DNA of 64,000 nt from Sporosarcina sp. PTS2304. Lineage in GTDB: Bacteria; Bacillota; Bacilli; Bacillales_A; Planococcaceae. The DNA is taken from contig NZ_CP031230.1 in NCBI RefSeq assembly GCF_003351785.1, positions 2,650,501-2,714,500 on the forward strand, written 5' to 3'. This document shows positions 8,824-17,861 of the stretch, piece after piece. Made by a program: the position numbers and the translations under genes. Positions within the stretch are counted from its first letter, which is position 1; the number at the start of each line of letters is the position of its first letter. Below the pieces are notes generated by a model. It saw nothing but the letters and a program-made list of their open reading frames with translations, did no database searches and was not told where the DNA came from.

Positions 8824-9438
8824 ATGGATTTTCATTCTATTTGGCAGACAGTGTTAGTTATTGTGGCAGGTATTGTGCTACTGCATATTTCGGGTCGTAA
8901 ATCGATTGCGCAAATGACTATTGGACAAACTGTTTTAATGATTGCGGTGGGCACTCTGCTTATTCAACCCATAGCAAGCAAAAGCCTATGGCAGACTTTG
9001 CTCCTTTCCCTTATTTTAGTGCTGACATTGCTTTTATTTGAATTTATAGCAATGAAGTTCGATTTTTTCGAAGGACTAGTTCGCGGTCGCTCCAAAGTAG
9101 TCATTGAAAACGGCATATTAAAAATTGAGACTATGAAAAAGCTGCGTTTGACGGTGGACGAATTAGAAATGCATCTGAGGCAAGCAGGAATTGCAGCAAT
9201 TGACGATGTTAAATGGGCAACTATAGAAATGAGCGGACAATTAGGTTATGTATTAGTCGACCGTAAACAATATGCTACGAAAGAAGATATAGACCGAATC
9301 CAACTGACTCTAAAAAGTATGTGTGAACAAATGCAACTGGAAAATGACTTTACACAAAAACCTTTACCTATTCCCGAACAAATTAATCTCTTTACAGAAA
9401 TTAAACAGAAAGATAGCGTACCCAAGTCTCTTGAGTAA
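8824..9438 (+). CDS. YetF/DUF421-family membrane protein
   Basis: A 204-aa protein with three N-terminal transmembrane helices (about residues 5-80) followed by a cytoplasmic DUF421 domain, beginning GRSKVVIENGILKIETMKKLRLTVDELEMHLRQAGI and continuing YVLVDRK. In Bacillus, members such as YetF and YdfS associate with spore or stress functions, and the molecular role is poorly defined. The polar C-terminal extension is somewhat longer than the core domain. Confidence 0.8.
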   Translation: MDFHSIWQTVLVIVAGIVLLHISGRKSIAQMTIGQTVLMIAVGTLLIQPIASKSLWQTLLLSLILVLTLLLFEFIAMKFDFFEGLVRGRSKVVIENGILKIETMKKLRLTVDELEMHLRQAGIAAIDDVKWATIEMSGQLGYVLVDRKQYATKEDIDRIQLTLKSMCEQMQLENDFTQKPLPIPEQINLFTEIKQKDSVPKSLE

Positions 9439-9506
9439 AAAGTTTAGACTTGATGTAAAAAGGGAAAGTTAGCAATAACAACTTCAAAATTGAGAGGAAG
9501 AACATT

Positions 9507-9626
9507 ATGATAAAAGTAATGAAAAATGTTATTAAATGGGGCATGGTCTTGTATCCTGTCGTAAAGACTATTATGAATGAAAAGAAGAAAAAAGGAGCAT
9601 ACTCAAGTACTAGAAGTGGCAGGTAA
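9507..9626 (+). CDS. Small 39-aa basic protein
   Basis: A short ORF beginning MIKVMKNVIKWGMVLYPVVK and ending in a Lys/Arg-rich tail. It has GAGAGGAAG upstream and a terminator directly after it, which support a real gene. The hydrophobic first half could lie on the membrane. No family recognised. Confidence 0.5.
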   Translation: MIKVMKNVIKWGMVLYPVVKTIMNEKKKKGAYSSTRSGR

Positions 9627-9640
9627 AAGCTATTCCAGCG

Positions 9641-9675
9641 CGATGGTAGATTATATTCTATCATCGTTTTTATTG
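9641..9675 (+). terminator. Intrinsic terminator of the small ORF
   Basis: CGATGGTAGA pairs with TCTATCATCG and is followed by TTTTTATT. Confidence 0.6.
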
Positions 9676-9844
9676 TCTTTTTATGAAAAAATTAAAATTT
9701 TATTAGCTTTTAAGTTTATTTTTTACGTAAAAAGAGTATACTAGATATGAGGATTTTTTTCTGACCTCTTTTTTCCTCAACTTGTTTGACCCCAAATAAA
9801 AAGCTCCTGGTACACTACATTACCTATGGAGGAGAATTTAACAC

Positions 9845-10441
9845 ATGCATTGGTACAACAAATTGAAAGAGTATTTTCCAATCGAAGAGATGAAGTCAAA
9901 GGAACATATGGAGACATTGCTAAATGATAAAGGGAATGTCTACTACAAAGAAGAAGGACCGAAACATGTACTGATGTACGTGGAAACGGAGGACTTCGTC
10001 TTCGTCGACTATCTTTTCGTATCTTCTGCCGCACGAGGGGAAGGTTTGGGAAAAAAACTGCTGGATTCGTTGAAGACCAAAAACAAGCCTATTTTACTGG
10101 AAGTCGAACCAGTAGATGAAACAGAACCGGATACTGGCAAGCGACTAAAATTCTATGCACGCGAAGATTTCAATCACGCGCAAAAGATCGGTTATAATCG
10201 TCGTTCACTAGCAACCGGGGAACAAACTATCCTCGAAATTCTATACTGGGCACCTTCAACCTCTGCCAAAGCGGATGAAAAAGAAGTATTCAACGCGATG
10301 AAAACAACCTACGAAGAAATTCATACCTACAAAGACCAAGATTTCTATGGAGATTCATATGATCCAACAGAGAAAGTTCTTCAATATCAAGCAAAACCAA
10401 AAAAGAATATTTTAGAACCTTTCACATCAGTTAGTGTGTAA
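9845..10441 (+). CDS. GNAT-family N-acetyltransferase
   Basis: A 198-aa soluble protein. The acetyl-CoA-binding motif A of GNAT proteins is visible as VFVDYLFVSSAARGEGLGKKLLDSL (about residues 52-76), with the RGEGLG pyrophosphate loop. Later segments (ILLEVEP, KFYAREDF) match the motif B region. The acceptor is unknown. GGAGGAG lies just before the ATG, and a strong terminator follows two bases after the stop, so it is monocistronic. Confidence 0.82.
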   Translation: MHWYNKLKEYFPIEEMKSKEHMETLLNDKGNVYYKEEGPKHVLMYVETEDFVFVDYLFVSSAARGEGLGKKLLDSLKTKNKPILLEVEPVDETEPDTGKRLKFYAREDFNHAQKIGYNRRSLATGEQTILEILYWAPSTSAKADEKEVFNAMKTTYEEIHTYKDQDFYGDSYDPTEKVLQYQAKPKKNILEPFTSVSV

Positions 10442-10445
10442 GGAG

Positions 10446-10475
10446 CAGCCGGTCTTTCGTGAACCGGCTTTTTTG
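10446..10475 (+). terminator. Intrinsic terminator of the GNAT gene
   Basis: AGCCGGTC..GAACCGGCT hairpin followed by TTTTTTG. Confidence 0.85.
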
Positions 10476-10610
10476 TTTGTCTTTTATTATTTGTATCTAC
10501 TTATTTACTTTACTCTCTCGCTAGTTGACTTTTATCATTCGAAGTTACGTAACAGTTGATTGAATCAACCACCTTTCAGCTTTATACTAAATAAAGAAAG
10601 GTGTGATAGT

Positions 10611-11708
10611 GTGCTTCAAATAGGAGATGTCATTTTACAGCAAAGAAAACGTCTACAAATTACACAAGAAACACTCGCCTCTTACTGCAACGTATCTAAG
10701 GCATCGGTGTCGAAATGGGAAAAAGGCTTAAGTTATCCCGACATTACGTTACTCCCTAAAATTTCTTCTTATTTTGATCTAACTGTCGATGAGTTGCTCG
10801 GTTATGAAAGATATTTATCAAAAGAGGCTATTCAAACCATCTACTATGAATTTGCTTTGCGTTTTGGGAACGAACCATTTGAACATGTTTTTTCTGAAGT
10901 TGAAGAACAAATCAAACTATACTACCATGACCCTGGATTCTTATTGCAAATGAGTATTTTGATGCTCAACCACCATATGTTGAGTGAAAATAGCCCCTCT
11001 ATTTTACAGAATATTAACCAGTGTCTCGAACGTATACGCTTAGTGAGTGAAGATGTTTGGGTTCTTCGGCAGGCAAATTCATTACAAGCGACGATTGCTC
11101 TTATGCAGGCTGATCCTAAAACTACACTAGATTTATTAGACGGCGTTATTAAGCCGACCATTGGTGACGAAATTATTTTAGCGACAGCGCATGAACAATT
11201 AGGAGATCAAGAAGAGGCTATGCGAGTCATTCAAGTGATGATGTATCAAAACATTATTCAGCTTGTAGGGAGCAGTCCGCTTTATTTGCGCCTATCGTTA
11301 TCTGATCCAAAAGCATTTGATGAAACACTCCACCGAATGAATGGTCTTATTGAACTTTTTGCATTACGAAAATTGCACCCTCATGTCTGTATTCAATTTT
11401 ACTTTGCTGTAGCGCAATGTGCAGCTCTTTCAAATAACAGAGAATTGCTCTATCCGTATTTACGGGAATATGTAGACTTGTGCGTTCACGATTTATTTCC
11501 TTTCACCTTACGCGGGGACGAATACTTTACGTTACTAGAAGATTGGCTCAATCAACTCGATTTAGGAACGAACGCTTTACGCGACACTTCGATCATAAAG
11601 CAGTCCATTATAGAGATGATGAATGCTCCTTTCTTTGAACCTTTTTCTGAGGACGAAGAAATGCAAGAACTACGTGAAAAACTACAATTTGGTTTGGAGG
11701 TTTTTTGA
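10611..11708 (+). CDS. XRE-family transcriptional regulator with long C-terminal domain
   Basis: A 365-aa protein. The N-terminal HTH_3 domain (about residues 3-60) includes QRKRLQITQETLASYCNVSKASVSKWEKG followed by YPDITLLPKISSYFDLTVDELLGY. The rest is helical and may be a TPR-like sensor. The GTG at 10611 is chosen because AAAGGTGTG precedes it by about seven bases; the longer frame to 10560 lacks an RBS. Its stop overlaps or abuts the next gene, so it probably heads and controls the following ABC operon. Confidence 0.82.
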   Translation: MLQIGDVILQQRKRLQITQETLASYCNVSKASVSKWEKGLSYPDITLLPKISSYFDLTVDELLGYERYLSKEAIQTIYYEFALRFGNEPFEHVFSEVEEQIKLYYHDPGFLLQMSILMLNHHMLSENSPSILQNINQCLERIRLVSEDVWVLRQANSLQATIALMQADPKTTLDLLDGVIKPTIGDEIILATAHEQLGDQEEAMRVIQVMMYQNIIQLVGSSPLYLRLSLSDPKAFDETLHRMNGLIELFALRKLHPHVCIQFYFAVAQCAALSNNRELLYPYLREYVDLCVHDLFPFTLRGDEYFTLLEDWLNQLDLGTNALRDTSIIKQSIIEMMNAPFFEPFSEDEEMQELREKLQFGLEVF

Positions 11709-11935
11709 TGAATAATGATTTCGATTTGGTATTGGAGTACTTACCTTTTTTAATTCCACTTATTATTTTACAGCTTGGTTTGGCTATCTTTTCCGCAATT
11801 CATGTCATCCGTCATCCACAATACCGATTTGGCAATCAAGTCATGTGGCTACTCATCGTACTATTGATCCAGTTTATCGGACCACTTGTCTATTTCGTCT
11901 TCGGAAGAGGTGAACGTTATGGTCGTACAAATTAA
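11708..11935 (+). CDS. Small PLDc_N (YxlE-like) membrane protein
   Basis: A protein of about 75 aa with two transmembrane helices and the PLDc_N signature (FSAIHVIRHPQYRFGNQVMWLLIVLLIQFIGPLVYFVFGR). In B. subtilis the same small protein (YxlE) is encoded just before the YxlF ATPase and YxlG permease; the order here is identical. GGAGG precedes the ATGATG pair at 11705/11708. It overlaps the next gene by 17 bases. It is likely an accessory subunit of the ABC system. Confidence 0.8.
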   Translation: MNNDFDLVLEYLPFLIPLIILQLGLAIFSAIHVIRHPQYRFGNQVMWLLIVLLIQFIGPLVYFVFGRGERYGRTN

Positions 11936-12815
11936 TGGTGTAACGAAACGATTCGGTAACCACGAAGTCCTTCGCGATATTACATTAACGATTCCAAAGC
12001 ACTCCATTTTTGGATTTGTCGGAGCGAATGGTGCAGGCAAAACGACATTAATGAAATGCATGCTTGGCTTGATTCCGCTCACTGCCGGCTCCATTACAAT
12101 TGCAGGTGAGCTTGTAACGTTCGGTGAAACGAAATCCAATCAGCATATCGGGTATTTACCGGATGTTCCCGAATTTTATCCGTTTTATACTGCTCGTCAG
12201 TATTTAGAGCTTTGTGCAGTCATTACGAACCTAGCGAAGCACGAAAGAAAAGAGCGAATCGATGAATTATTAGAATTGGTCGGACTCGCAACTACGCACT
12301 CATTAGTTAGCACCTATTCAAGAGGAATGAAACAACGCTTAGGAATTGCACAAGCGCTGCTTAACCGGCCGAAATTATTAATATGCGATGAACCAACTTC
12401 TGCACTGGATCCGGCAGGCCGTGCACAGATTTTATCCATACTACAAAAAGCGACTGCTGAAACAACGGTCTTTTTCTCTACACATATCATTTCGGATGCA
12501 GAACAAATTTGTGATTATGTCGCTATGTTGCATGAAGGAACCATTATCTTTCAAGACGAACTGCGTAATCTGCAACAACAATTTAGCGGCCAATTTCTCT
12601 ATACATTTACGATTCCAACAACAGAGGCAATGGAGCAACTTCATGACATTCCGTATACGATGACAGTAGAGGAAGACGCTTTGCTCATCACGTTACCGAC
12701 TGACTCGGCACGCTTAGAATTCATGAAAGAACTAACTACACGTAACTTAATCGTCCAATCGATGAAACCGCAAACACGATTACTTGAGCAACTTGTCTTG
12801 GAGGTGCTTACATGA
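11919..12815 (+). CDS. ABC transporter ATP-binding protein (YxlF-like)
   Basis: A 298-aa nucleotide-binding subunit of an ABC-2 exporter. Visible motifs are Walker A GANGAGKTT, a variant signature SRGMKQRLGIAQALL, Walker B LLICDEPTSALDP, and an H-loop in FFSTHI. The ATG at 11919 has GAAGAGGTG upstream; the longer frame to 11886 would lie deep inside the PLDc_N gene. The C-terminal 90 residues form the accessory domain typical of this subfamily. It works with the adjacent permease in the membrane; the exported substrate is unknown. Confidence 0.88.
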   Translation: MVVQINGVTKRFGNHEVLRDITLTIPKHSIFGFVGANGAGKTTLMKCMLGLIPLTAGSITIAGELVTFGETKSNQHIGYLPDVPEFYPFYTARQYLELCAVITNLAKHERKERIDELLELVGLATTHSLVSTYSRGMKQRLGIAQALLNRPKLLICDEPTSALDPAGRAQILSILQKATAETTVFFSTHIISDAEQICDYVAMLHEGTIIFQDELRNLQQQFSGQFLYTFTIPTTEAMEQLHDIPYTMTVEEDALLITLPTDSARLEFMKELTTRNLIVQSMKPQTRLLEQLVLEVLT

Positions 12816-13576
12816 ATCAATGGCTTGGTTTTCTTAAAAAGGAATGGCATGAAAGCGTAAAATCGTACAAGCTATTACTAGTCACAGTGATTTTCTCCAT
12901 TCTAGGAATTCTTAATCCGTTTACTGCCAAGATCACCCCCGTTTTACTAGAGAAACTCATGCCTGCGGGTACTACTATGCAGCTGCCCGAGCCAACTGCT
13001 CTAGATTCCTGGTTACAATTTTATAAAAATGTACCGCAAATGGGTTTGATTGTCCTCATCTTATTATTCAGTACGATGATGTCGAAGGAATTAGAAAAAG
13101 GGACATTGACTATTTTGCTGACTAAAGGATTGCGCCGCAGTACTGTAGTAATTACGAAGTATGTGACAGCAATTTATTATTGGACTTTCGCGATCAGTTT
13201 ATCGTTTGCCATTACATATGCGTATACAGCCTATTATTGGGATCAAAGTAGTCTGCAGCATCTATTTTTTTCGGTCAGCTGTTTGTATGTTTTCGGTTGC
13301 TTATTACTAGCTGTTACTCTTTGGGGTAATACGTATTTTGCTACGTCTTACGGAGGGATTGTCGTGACGTTTGTCGGCATAATCGGTTTGTTCATCGCGT
13401 CCATTTTTCCGGTACCCTCCACATGGAGCCCACTTGAATTAGCAGTTGCCCCACCACAGCTGTTGACAGGAGCAGTAGTACCCGTAGATCTTTTGGTACC
13501 CTATTTACTCACTCTATGTCTTACATTATTGTTTGTCGGCTTGACAGTTATCCATTTCAAACGAAAATTATTGTAA
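12812..13576 (+). CDS. ABC-2 type permease (YxlG-like)
   Basis: A 254-aa integral membrane protein with six hydrophobic helices and the ABC-2 segment MMSKELEKGTLTILLTKGLRRSTVVITKY. Its ATG overlaps the ATPase stop (ATGA), so the two are translationally coupled. With the PLDc_N and ATPase genes it reproduces the yxlEFG set, but here an XRE regulator replaces the sigma-Y/anti-sigma pair at the head of the operon. Confidence 0.85.
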   Translation: MNQWLGFLKKEWHESVKSYKLLLVTVIFSILGILNPFTAKITPVLLEKLMPAGTTMQLPEPTALDSWLQFYKNVPQMGLIVLILLFSTMMSKELEKGTLTILLTKGLRRSTVVITKYVTAIYYWTFAISLSFAITYAYTAYYWDQSSLQHLFFSVSCLYVFGCLLLAVTLWGNTYFATSYGGIVVTFVGIIGLFIASIFPVPSTWSPLELAVAPPQLLTGAVVPVDLLVPYLLTLCLTLLFVGLTVIHFKRKLL

Positions 13577-13606
13577 AATTTCTATCGATCTTACACGATG
13601 TAAGCG

Positions 13607-13635
13607 TTGACACGACGTAAAAAATCATGTAAATT
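13607..13635 (+). promoter_or_regulatory. Promoter of guaC
   Basis: Consensus TTGACA (13607-13612), a 17-base spacer and TAAATT (13630-13635), about 60 bases before the guaC start. Confidence 0.7.
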
Positions 13636-13697
13636 ACAAAAGGACGAACAATCCGATGAAATTCATATGAAAACATTCGTTTATAGAGGTGAAAGTA

Positions 13698-14681
13698 ATG
13701 GATACAGTTTTTGATTACGAAGATATACAACTTGTACCTGCAAAATGCGTCGTAGAAAGCCGCTCAGAATGTGATACATCAGTTACACTAGGCGGGCATA
13801 CTTTCCGATTACCTGTCGTGCCTGCAAATATGCAGACGATTATTGATGAAAAAATTGCGATTCAATTAGCTGAAGAAGGCTATTTTTATATTATGCATCG
13901 ATTCAATCCAGAAAAACGTGTAGATTTCATTAAAGATATGCATGAACGCGGCCTAATCGCTTCTATTAGCGTAGGAGTGAAAGAAGAAGAATACGGTTTT
14001 GTGGAGCAACTTGCAGTAGATGCTCTTGTTCCAGAATTCATCACAATCGATATTGCTCACGGTCATTCCAACCAAGTCATTCGAATGATTCAGCATATTA
14101 AAAAGCACTTACCGATGAGCTTTGTTATTGCTGGCAATGTCGGCACACCGGAAGCTGTACGCGAGCTTGAAAACGCCGGCGCTGACGCTACAAAAGTCGG
14201 AATTGGACCAGGAAAAGTTTGTATTACAAAAATCAAGACAGGATTCGGTACAGGCGGCTGGCAATTGGCGGCTGTTCGACTATGTGCGAAAGCCGCATCC
14301 AAGCCAATTATTGCTGACGGAGGCATCCGCACACATGGCGACATCGCAAAATCTGTCCGTTTTGGAGCAAGTATGGTGATGGTTGGTTCACTTTTTGCAG
14401 GACATGAAGAGTCTCCGGGTCAAACAGTTGAGCAAGGCGGTCAACTATACAAAGAGTACTTTGGTTCTGCTTCTGAATTCCAAAAGGGAGAAAAGAAAAA
14501 CGTAGAAGGCAAAAAAATGTTCGTGGAATATAAAGGTCCTTTAAAAGATACGTTAATCGAAATGGAACAAGATCTGCAATCGTCTATTTCTTACGCAGGC
14601 GGAAAAACATTGAACGCCATCCGTACAGTAGACTACGTAATCGTAAAGAACTCTATTTTTAACGGGGATAAAGTATTTTAA
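13698..14681 (+). CDS. guaC: GMP reductase
   Basis: A 327-aa cytosolic enzyme that converts GMP to IMP and ammonia with NADPH, in purine salvage. The IMPDH/GMPR TIM barrel is evident: [13 protein letters not shown] near the start, [18 protein letters not shown], the catalytic-loop cysteine in [11 protein letters not shown], and [33 protein letters not shown]. There is no CBS insert, which separates it from IMP dehydrogenase. The ATG at 13698 has AGAGGTG seven bases upstream (a GTG at 13689 is in frame). A single gene with its own promoter and terminator. Confidence 0.95.
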   Translation: MDTVFDYEDIQLVPAKCVVESRSECDTSVTLGGHTFRLPVVPANMQTIIDEKIAIQLAEEGYFYIMHRFNPEKRVDFIKDMHERGLIASISVGVKEEEYGFVEQLAVDALVPEFITIDIAHGHSNQVIRMIQHIKKHLPMSFVIAGNVGTPEAVRELENAGADATKVGIGPGKVCITKIKTGFGTGGWQLAAVRLCAKAASKPIIADGGIRTHGDIAKSVRFGASMVMVGSLFAGHEESPGQTVEQGGQLYKEYFGSASEFQKGEKKNVEGKKMFVEYKGPLKDTLIEMEQDLQSSISYAGGKTLNAIRTVDYVIVKNSIFNGDKVF

Positions 14682-14689
14682 CGTAAGTG

Positions 14690-14733
14690 AACACACTCTC
14701 TTTCGCAACGAGGGAAGAGAGTGTGTTTTTTTA
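14690..14733 (+). terminator. Terminator of guaC
   Basis: ACACACTCTC pairs with GAGAGTGTGT and is followed by seven T residues. It also lies at the 3' end of the convergent symporter gene. Confidence 0.85.
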
Positions 14734-15687
14734 TTCGTCGGCTATTCGGAATTTATTTTCAAATAGGCTCGCCATTAACGCACCAATTGTTAAATTCATT
14801 ACCATATTCGCGACAGCTGGAACTGCAGCAAGCGACCCAAAATGCTCCATCGCAAGTGTCGCAGCAAGCGCCGTATTGCAAATGCCTGTATGAAATAAAA
14901 TCGCACGCGCATTACGTTCAGGCACACCTAACCATCTAGAAATAAAATAGCCAGCCCCCATTGGTATACAAACTTGGAGCGTAACCGCCACAAAAACGAG
15001 CGGCAGTACTGACAAGTTTTCCGAAAGTGCCTGTTGCGCATTGGAAATGACCGATAAAATGACTATAAATAAGGCCAATTGCGAAAGCACACCAGTATAA
15101 GGCTTCACCTTTTCCACTGGTTTTTTAAACTTCCACTGCACGAATAACCCGGCAATCAGTGGGAAAAAAACAATATAAATAATATTTAGAAATAAAGGCC
15201 AAAATTCGATGGGAATAAAACGGCCGGCGAATGTTTGCAGTAAAACCGGTGTCAGAACGGGAGAAATAAATGTATCGAGAGTCGCCATCGTGATACTAAG
15301 CGCAACCTCTCCCCCTGCTATAAATGTATAAATATTAGCTGACGTGCCGCTTGGAACCGTCCCCGCTAAAATAATGCCCGTTGCAATCTCCGCTTGATTA
15401 CCAAAAAAGATATAGGCAATCGCGATAGACACACTTACCATAACCGTCCACTTCAACAGCACACCGAGCAGCGCATATTTCGGATTTTTAATAACATCTA
15501 CTAATCTCTCCGACGATAACGACAACCCCATTAAGAAGAAAATCGTCCCTAATCCAAAACCCGTCAATTGCCGTATGGAAATGAATGCATCCGGAATAGC
15601 ATATGCGATGACGGATAAGATCACAATCCACAGTGGCAAATATTTCGAGATAATTTTTGATACGACTTGTATAGTTTTCACATACAA
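14731..15687 (-). CDS. Bile acid:sodium symporter (BASS, YocS-like) family transporter
   Basis: A 318-aa membrane protein with about ten helices and the BASS signatures AGTVPSGTSANIYTFIAGGEVALSITMATLDTFISPVLTP and FHTGICNTALAATLA. Family members import organic anions with Na+; bacterial substrates are mostly undetermined (pantoate or keto acids in some). GAGGGAGAGTT precedes the ATG. It stands downstream of the 21-bp tandem repeat array and converges on guaC. Confidence 0.82.
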   Translation of the reverse strand: MYVKTIQVVSKIISKYLPLWIVILSVIAYAIPDAFISIRQLTGFGLGTIFFLMGLSLSSERLVDVIKNPKYALLGVLLKWTVMVSVSIAIAYIFFGNQAEIATGIILAGTVPSGTSANIYTFIAGGEVALSITMATLDTFISPVLTPVLLQTFAGRFIPIEFWPLFLNIIYIVFFPLIAGLFVQWKFKKPVEKVKPYTGVLSQLALFIVILSVISNAQQALSENLSVLPLVFVAVTLQVCIPMGAGYFISRWLGVPERNARAILFHTGICNTALAATLAMEHFGSLAAVPAVANMVMNLTIGALMASLFENKFRIADE

Positions 15688-15755
15688 CTCTCCCTCGTGA
15701 TGAACACTAGCTGATTAGAGATGAAGATTCTATTTTGTGAGTGCGTGTGCAGTCT

Positions 15756-16026
15756 CTATGAGCGGTTGTATGCATGCTATGAGCGAAAACCGCTTCCCTA
15801 TGAGCGCAAACTCCGATGCTATGAGCGAAGAACGCTTCTCTATGAGCGAAAACTCCGATGCTATGAACGAAAATCGCTTCTCTATGAGCGCAAACTCCGA
15901 TGCTATGAGCGAAAACCGCTTCTCTATGAGCGCAAACTCCGATGCTATGAGCGAAAACCGCTTCTCTATGAGCGCAAACTCCGATGCTATGAGCGAAAAC
16001 CGCTTCCCTATGAGCGCAAATGAATG
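15756..16026. repeat. Tandem array of 21-bp units in a 42-bp higher-order pattern
   Basis: Twelve full units and a partial thirteenth begin CTATGAGCG every 21 bases from 15756. Two unit types alternate (CTATGAGCGAAAACCGCTTCT and CTATGAGCGCAAACTCCGATG), giving a 42-bp super-period. Because 21 is divisible by three and the unit lacks stops in most frames, several frames on both strands stay open as YERK- or MSANSDA-type repeats. There is no RBS or flanking domain, so it is taken as intergenic DNA. Confidence 0.9.
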
Positions 16027-16038
16027 CTCCACGGTTCG

Positions 16039-17361
16039 CTATTTTATTTTCAGCAAGTCTGGTAAAAATGTAGAAATCTGTGGAATATACGTAATGAGCA
16101 ACAAAATAACAATCGATGAAATAACGAAAGGTAATACACCCCTCGATATTTGTCCAATTGACGTATTGGATATCCCCGCAGCGACAAATAAATTCAAACC
16201 AACTGGCGGTGTGAACAATCCGATCGCCAAGTTGACTGTCATAAATACACCGAATACTGTAGGGTCTACATCAAACATCAACACAATCGGCAACAGAATC
16301 GGAATAAAGATGTAATATGCAGATATTGCATCAATGAACATCCCCGCAATTAATAGAATGACGTTGATTAATAATAAAATTAAAATCTTATTATCCGTAA
16401 TGCTAAGCATCACATCAGATACTTGCCTTGCGATTTGTTCCGTCGTAATAATATACGCATAGACGCTCGCTGCACTGACGATGAACATGACGACCGCTGT
16501 CTGGATACCTGCAGCTACTAAAATATCGTATAGCTTTTTCAGCGTTAATTCGCGGTAGATGAAGAAACCTATGAACAAGCTATAGAACACTGCGACGACT
16601 GCAGCTTCTGTCGGTGTAAAGTATCCACCGTAAATTCCTCCTAAAATAATGACTGGAATTAACAAGCCCCAAATAGCATTCACAAAAGCTTTCAGACGCT
16701 CGGCCCCTGTTGCTGGCTCCGTCTTTTGTTGAACCGCTAGAGGACCTTCACGTTTTTCTTGTCGAGACCGAACGATCATTGCAGCAATGATGAACCCTAC
16801 ACCTAATAACAGTCCCGGTATCACTCCCGCCATAAACATTCGACCAATAGAAACCGGAATCTGATCGCCTGCGACTACCGCAAAAACGATAAATGCGATA
16901 CTTGGTGGGATAATAATTCCAATAGCGCCCGAACTCGCCACTAAGCCCGCTGCTGTTTCGTTTTTGTAGCCATTCTTCACCATGCCTGGTATCAAGATTC
17001 CACCAATAGCGGCTACTGTCGCCGGACCAGACCCTGAAATTGCTGCGAAGAAGATAGCGGTCATGACTGTTACAAAAATGATTCCGCTTTTACGATGACC
17101 AACAAGCGCTTGTGCAAAATCGATTAAGCGTTTGGAAATTCCTGCGTGTTCCATAATGACACCCGCTAAAATAAAGAACGGAATCGCAAGTAACGTAAAC
17201 TTCGCTACACTTGTATACATAATATCCGCTACTAGTTCTAAGCCAAACAAACCGCCGCCTGTAAAAAGTACAACTATGGAGGAGATCGCAAGTGCTACAG
17301 CGATCGGCATACGAAGCATAACTAAAATAAAAAATAAGCCGAATAAGATCAGCGCTGTCAT
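16039..17361 (-). CDS. dctM: TRAP transporter large permease subunit (DctM)
   Basis: A 440-aa protein with about 12 helices. Family features include FFILAGVIMEHAGISKRLIDFAQALVGH, AAISGSGPATVAAIGGILIPGM, GIIIPPSIAFIVF and GLFTPPVGLNLFVAAGI. It couples Na+ entry to movement of a carboxylated solute delivered by DctP. It is the last gene of the P-Q-M operon and overlaps dctQ by four bases (ATGA). GGAAAGGAG lies upstream within dctQ. Substrate unknown. Confidence 0.92.
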   Translation of the reverse strand: MTALILFGLFFILVMLRMPIAVALAISSIVVLFTGGGLFGLELVADIMYTSVAKFTLLAIPFFILAGVIMEHAGISKRLIDFAQALVGHRKSGIIFVTVMTAIFFAAISGSGPATVAAIGGILIPGMVKNGYKNETAAGLVASSGAIGIIIPPSIAFIVFAVVAGDQIPVSIGRMFMAGVIPGLLLGVGFIIAAMIVRSRQEKREGPLAVQQKTEPATGAERLKAFVNAIWGLLIPVIILGGIYGGYFTPTEAAVVAVFYSLFIGFFIYRELTLKKLYDILVAAGIQTAVVMFIVSAASVYAYIITTEQIARQVSDVMLSITDNKILILLLINVILLIAGMFIDAISAYYIFIPILLPIVLMFDVDPTVFGVFMTVNLAIGLFTPPVGLNLFVAAGISNTSIGQISRGVLPFVISSIVILLLITYIPQISTFLPDLLKIK

Positions 17362-17843
17362 AATGTTTGCTCTCCTTTCCCATTTTGCTGACGGAATTCA
17401 GCAATTGTCACTTGAATGGAACGAATCAAACAGAAGAACGCGCCGATTGGCATCGACATGGAGAACCACCATTGTGGCCATCCTAAAGAAGGCGTTTTCT
17501 GGCCCATATCCAGTTGATACTGCACCATTTTAATACCGAAATAAAATAAAATAAAAAATAATAGCACCATCATCAATCCAACCAAAATTGTAATCATATT
17601 CTTCAGCAACCGATTGCCTTTGTCATAAATCAATGTAAAGCCAAGGTGTGCGTATTGACGCACACCAATGGCTGTTCCGACAAATGTTAACATAACAAAC
17701 AAATTGACCGTTATTTCCTCCGTAAAGGAAATTGAATACTTAGCAAACCCTCTGGATAATACATTGGCGAATGCGATGGTGGACATGATGGAGATTGTCA
17801 GTATAACAATCCATTCTTCTAATCTGTTGAATACTTTTCCCAT
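17358..17843 (-). CDS. dctQ: TRAP transporter small permease subunit (DctQ)
   Basis: A 161-aa protein with four transmembrane helices. The DctQ pattern is visible (EEWIVILTISIMSTIAFANVLSRG, SFTEEITVNLFVMLTFVGTAIGVRQYAHLG). It assembles with DctM as the membrane unit. The ATG at 17843 is preferred because GGAGG lies just upstream; the longer frame would start at a TTG that overlaps that RBS. Confidence 0.9.
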   Translation of the reverse strand: MGKVFNRLEEWIVILTISIMSTIAFANVLSRGFAKYSISFTEEITVNLFVMLTFVGTAIGVRQYAHLGFTLIYDKGNRLLKNMITILVGLMMVLLFFILFYFGIKMVQYQLDMGQKTPSLGWPQWWFSMSMPIGAFFCLIRSIQVTIAEFRQQNGKGEQTL

Positions 17844-17861
17844 CGTTGCATCCTCCAATTC

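Noticed and set aside
15721..16315. Long repeat proteins (YERK and MSANSDA types) encoded in the 21-bp array on both strands
   Set aside because: Open frames follow from a 21-bp period without stops; there are no RBSs, and frames on both strands are equally open.
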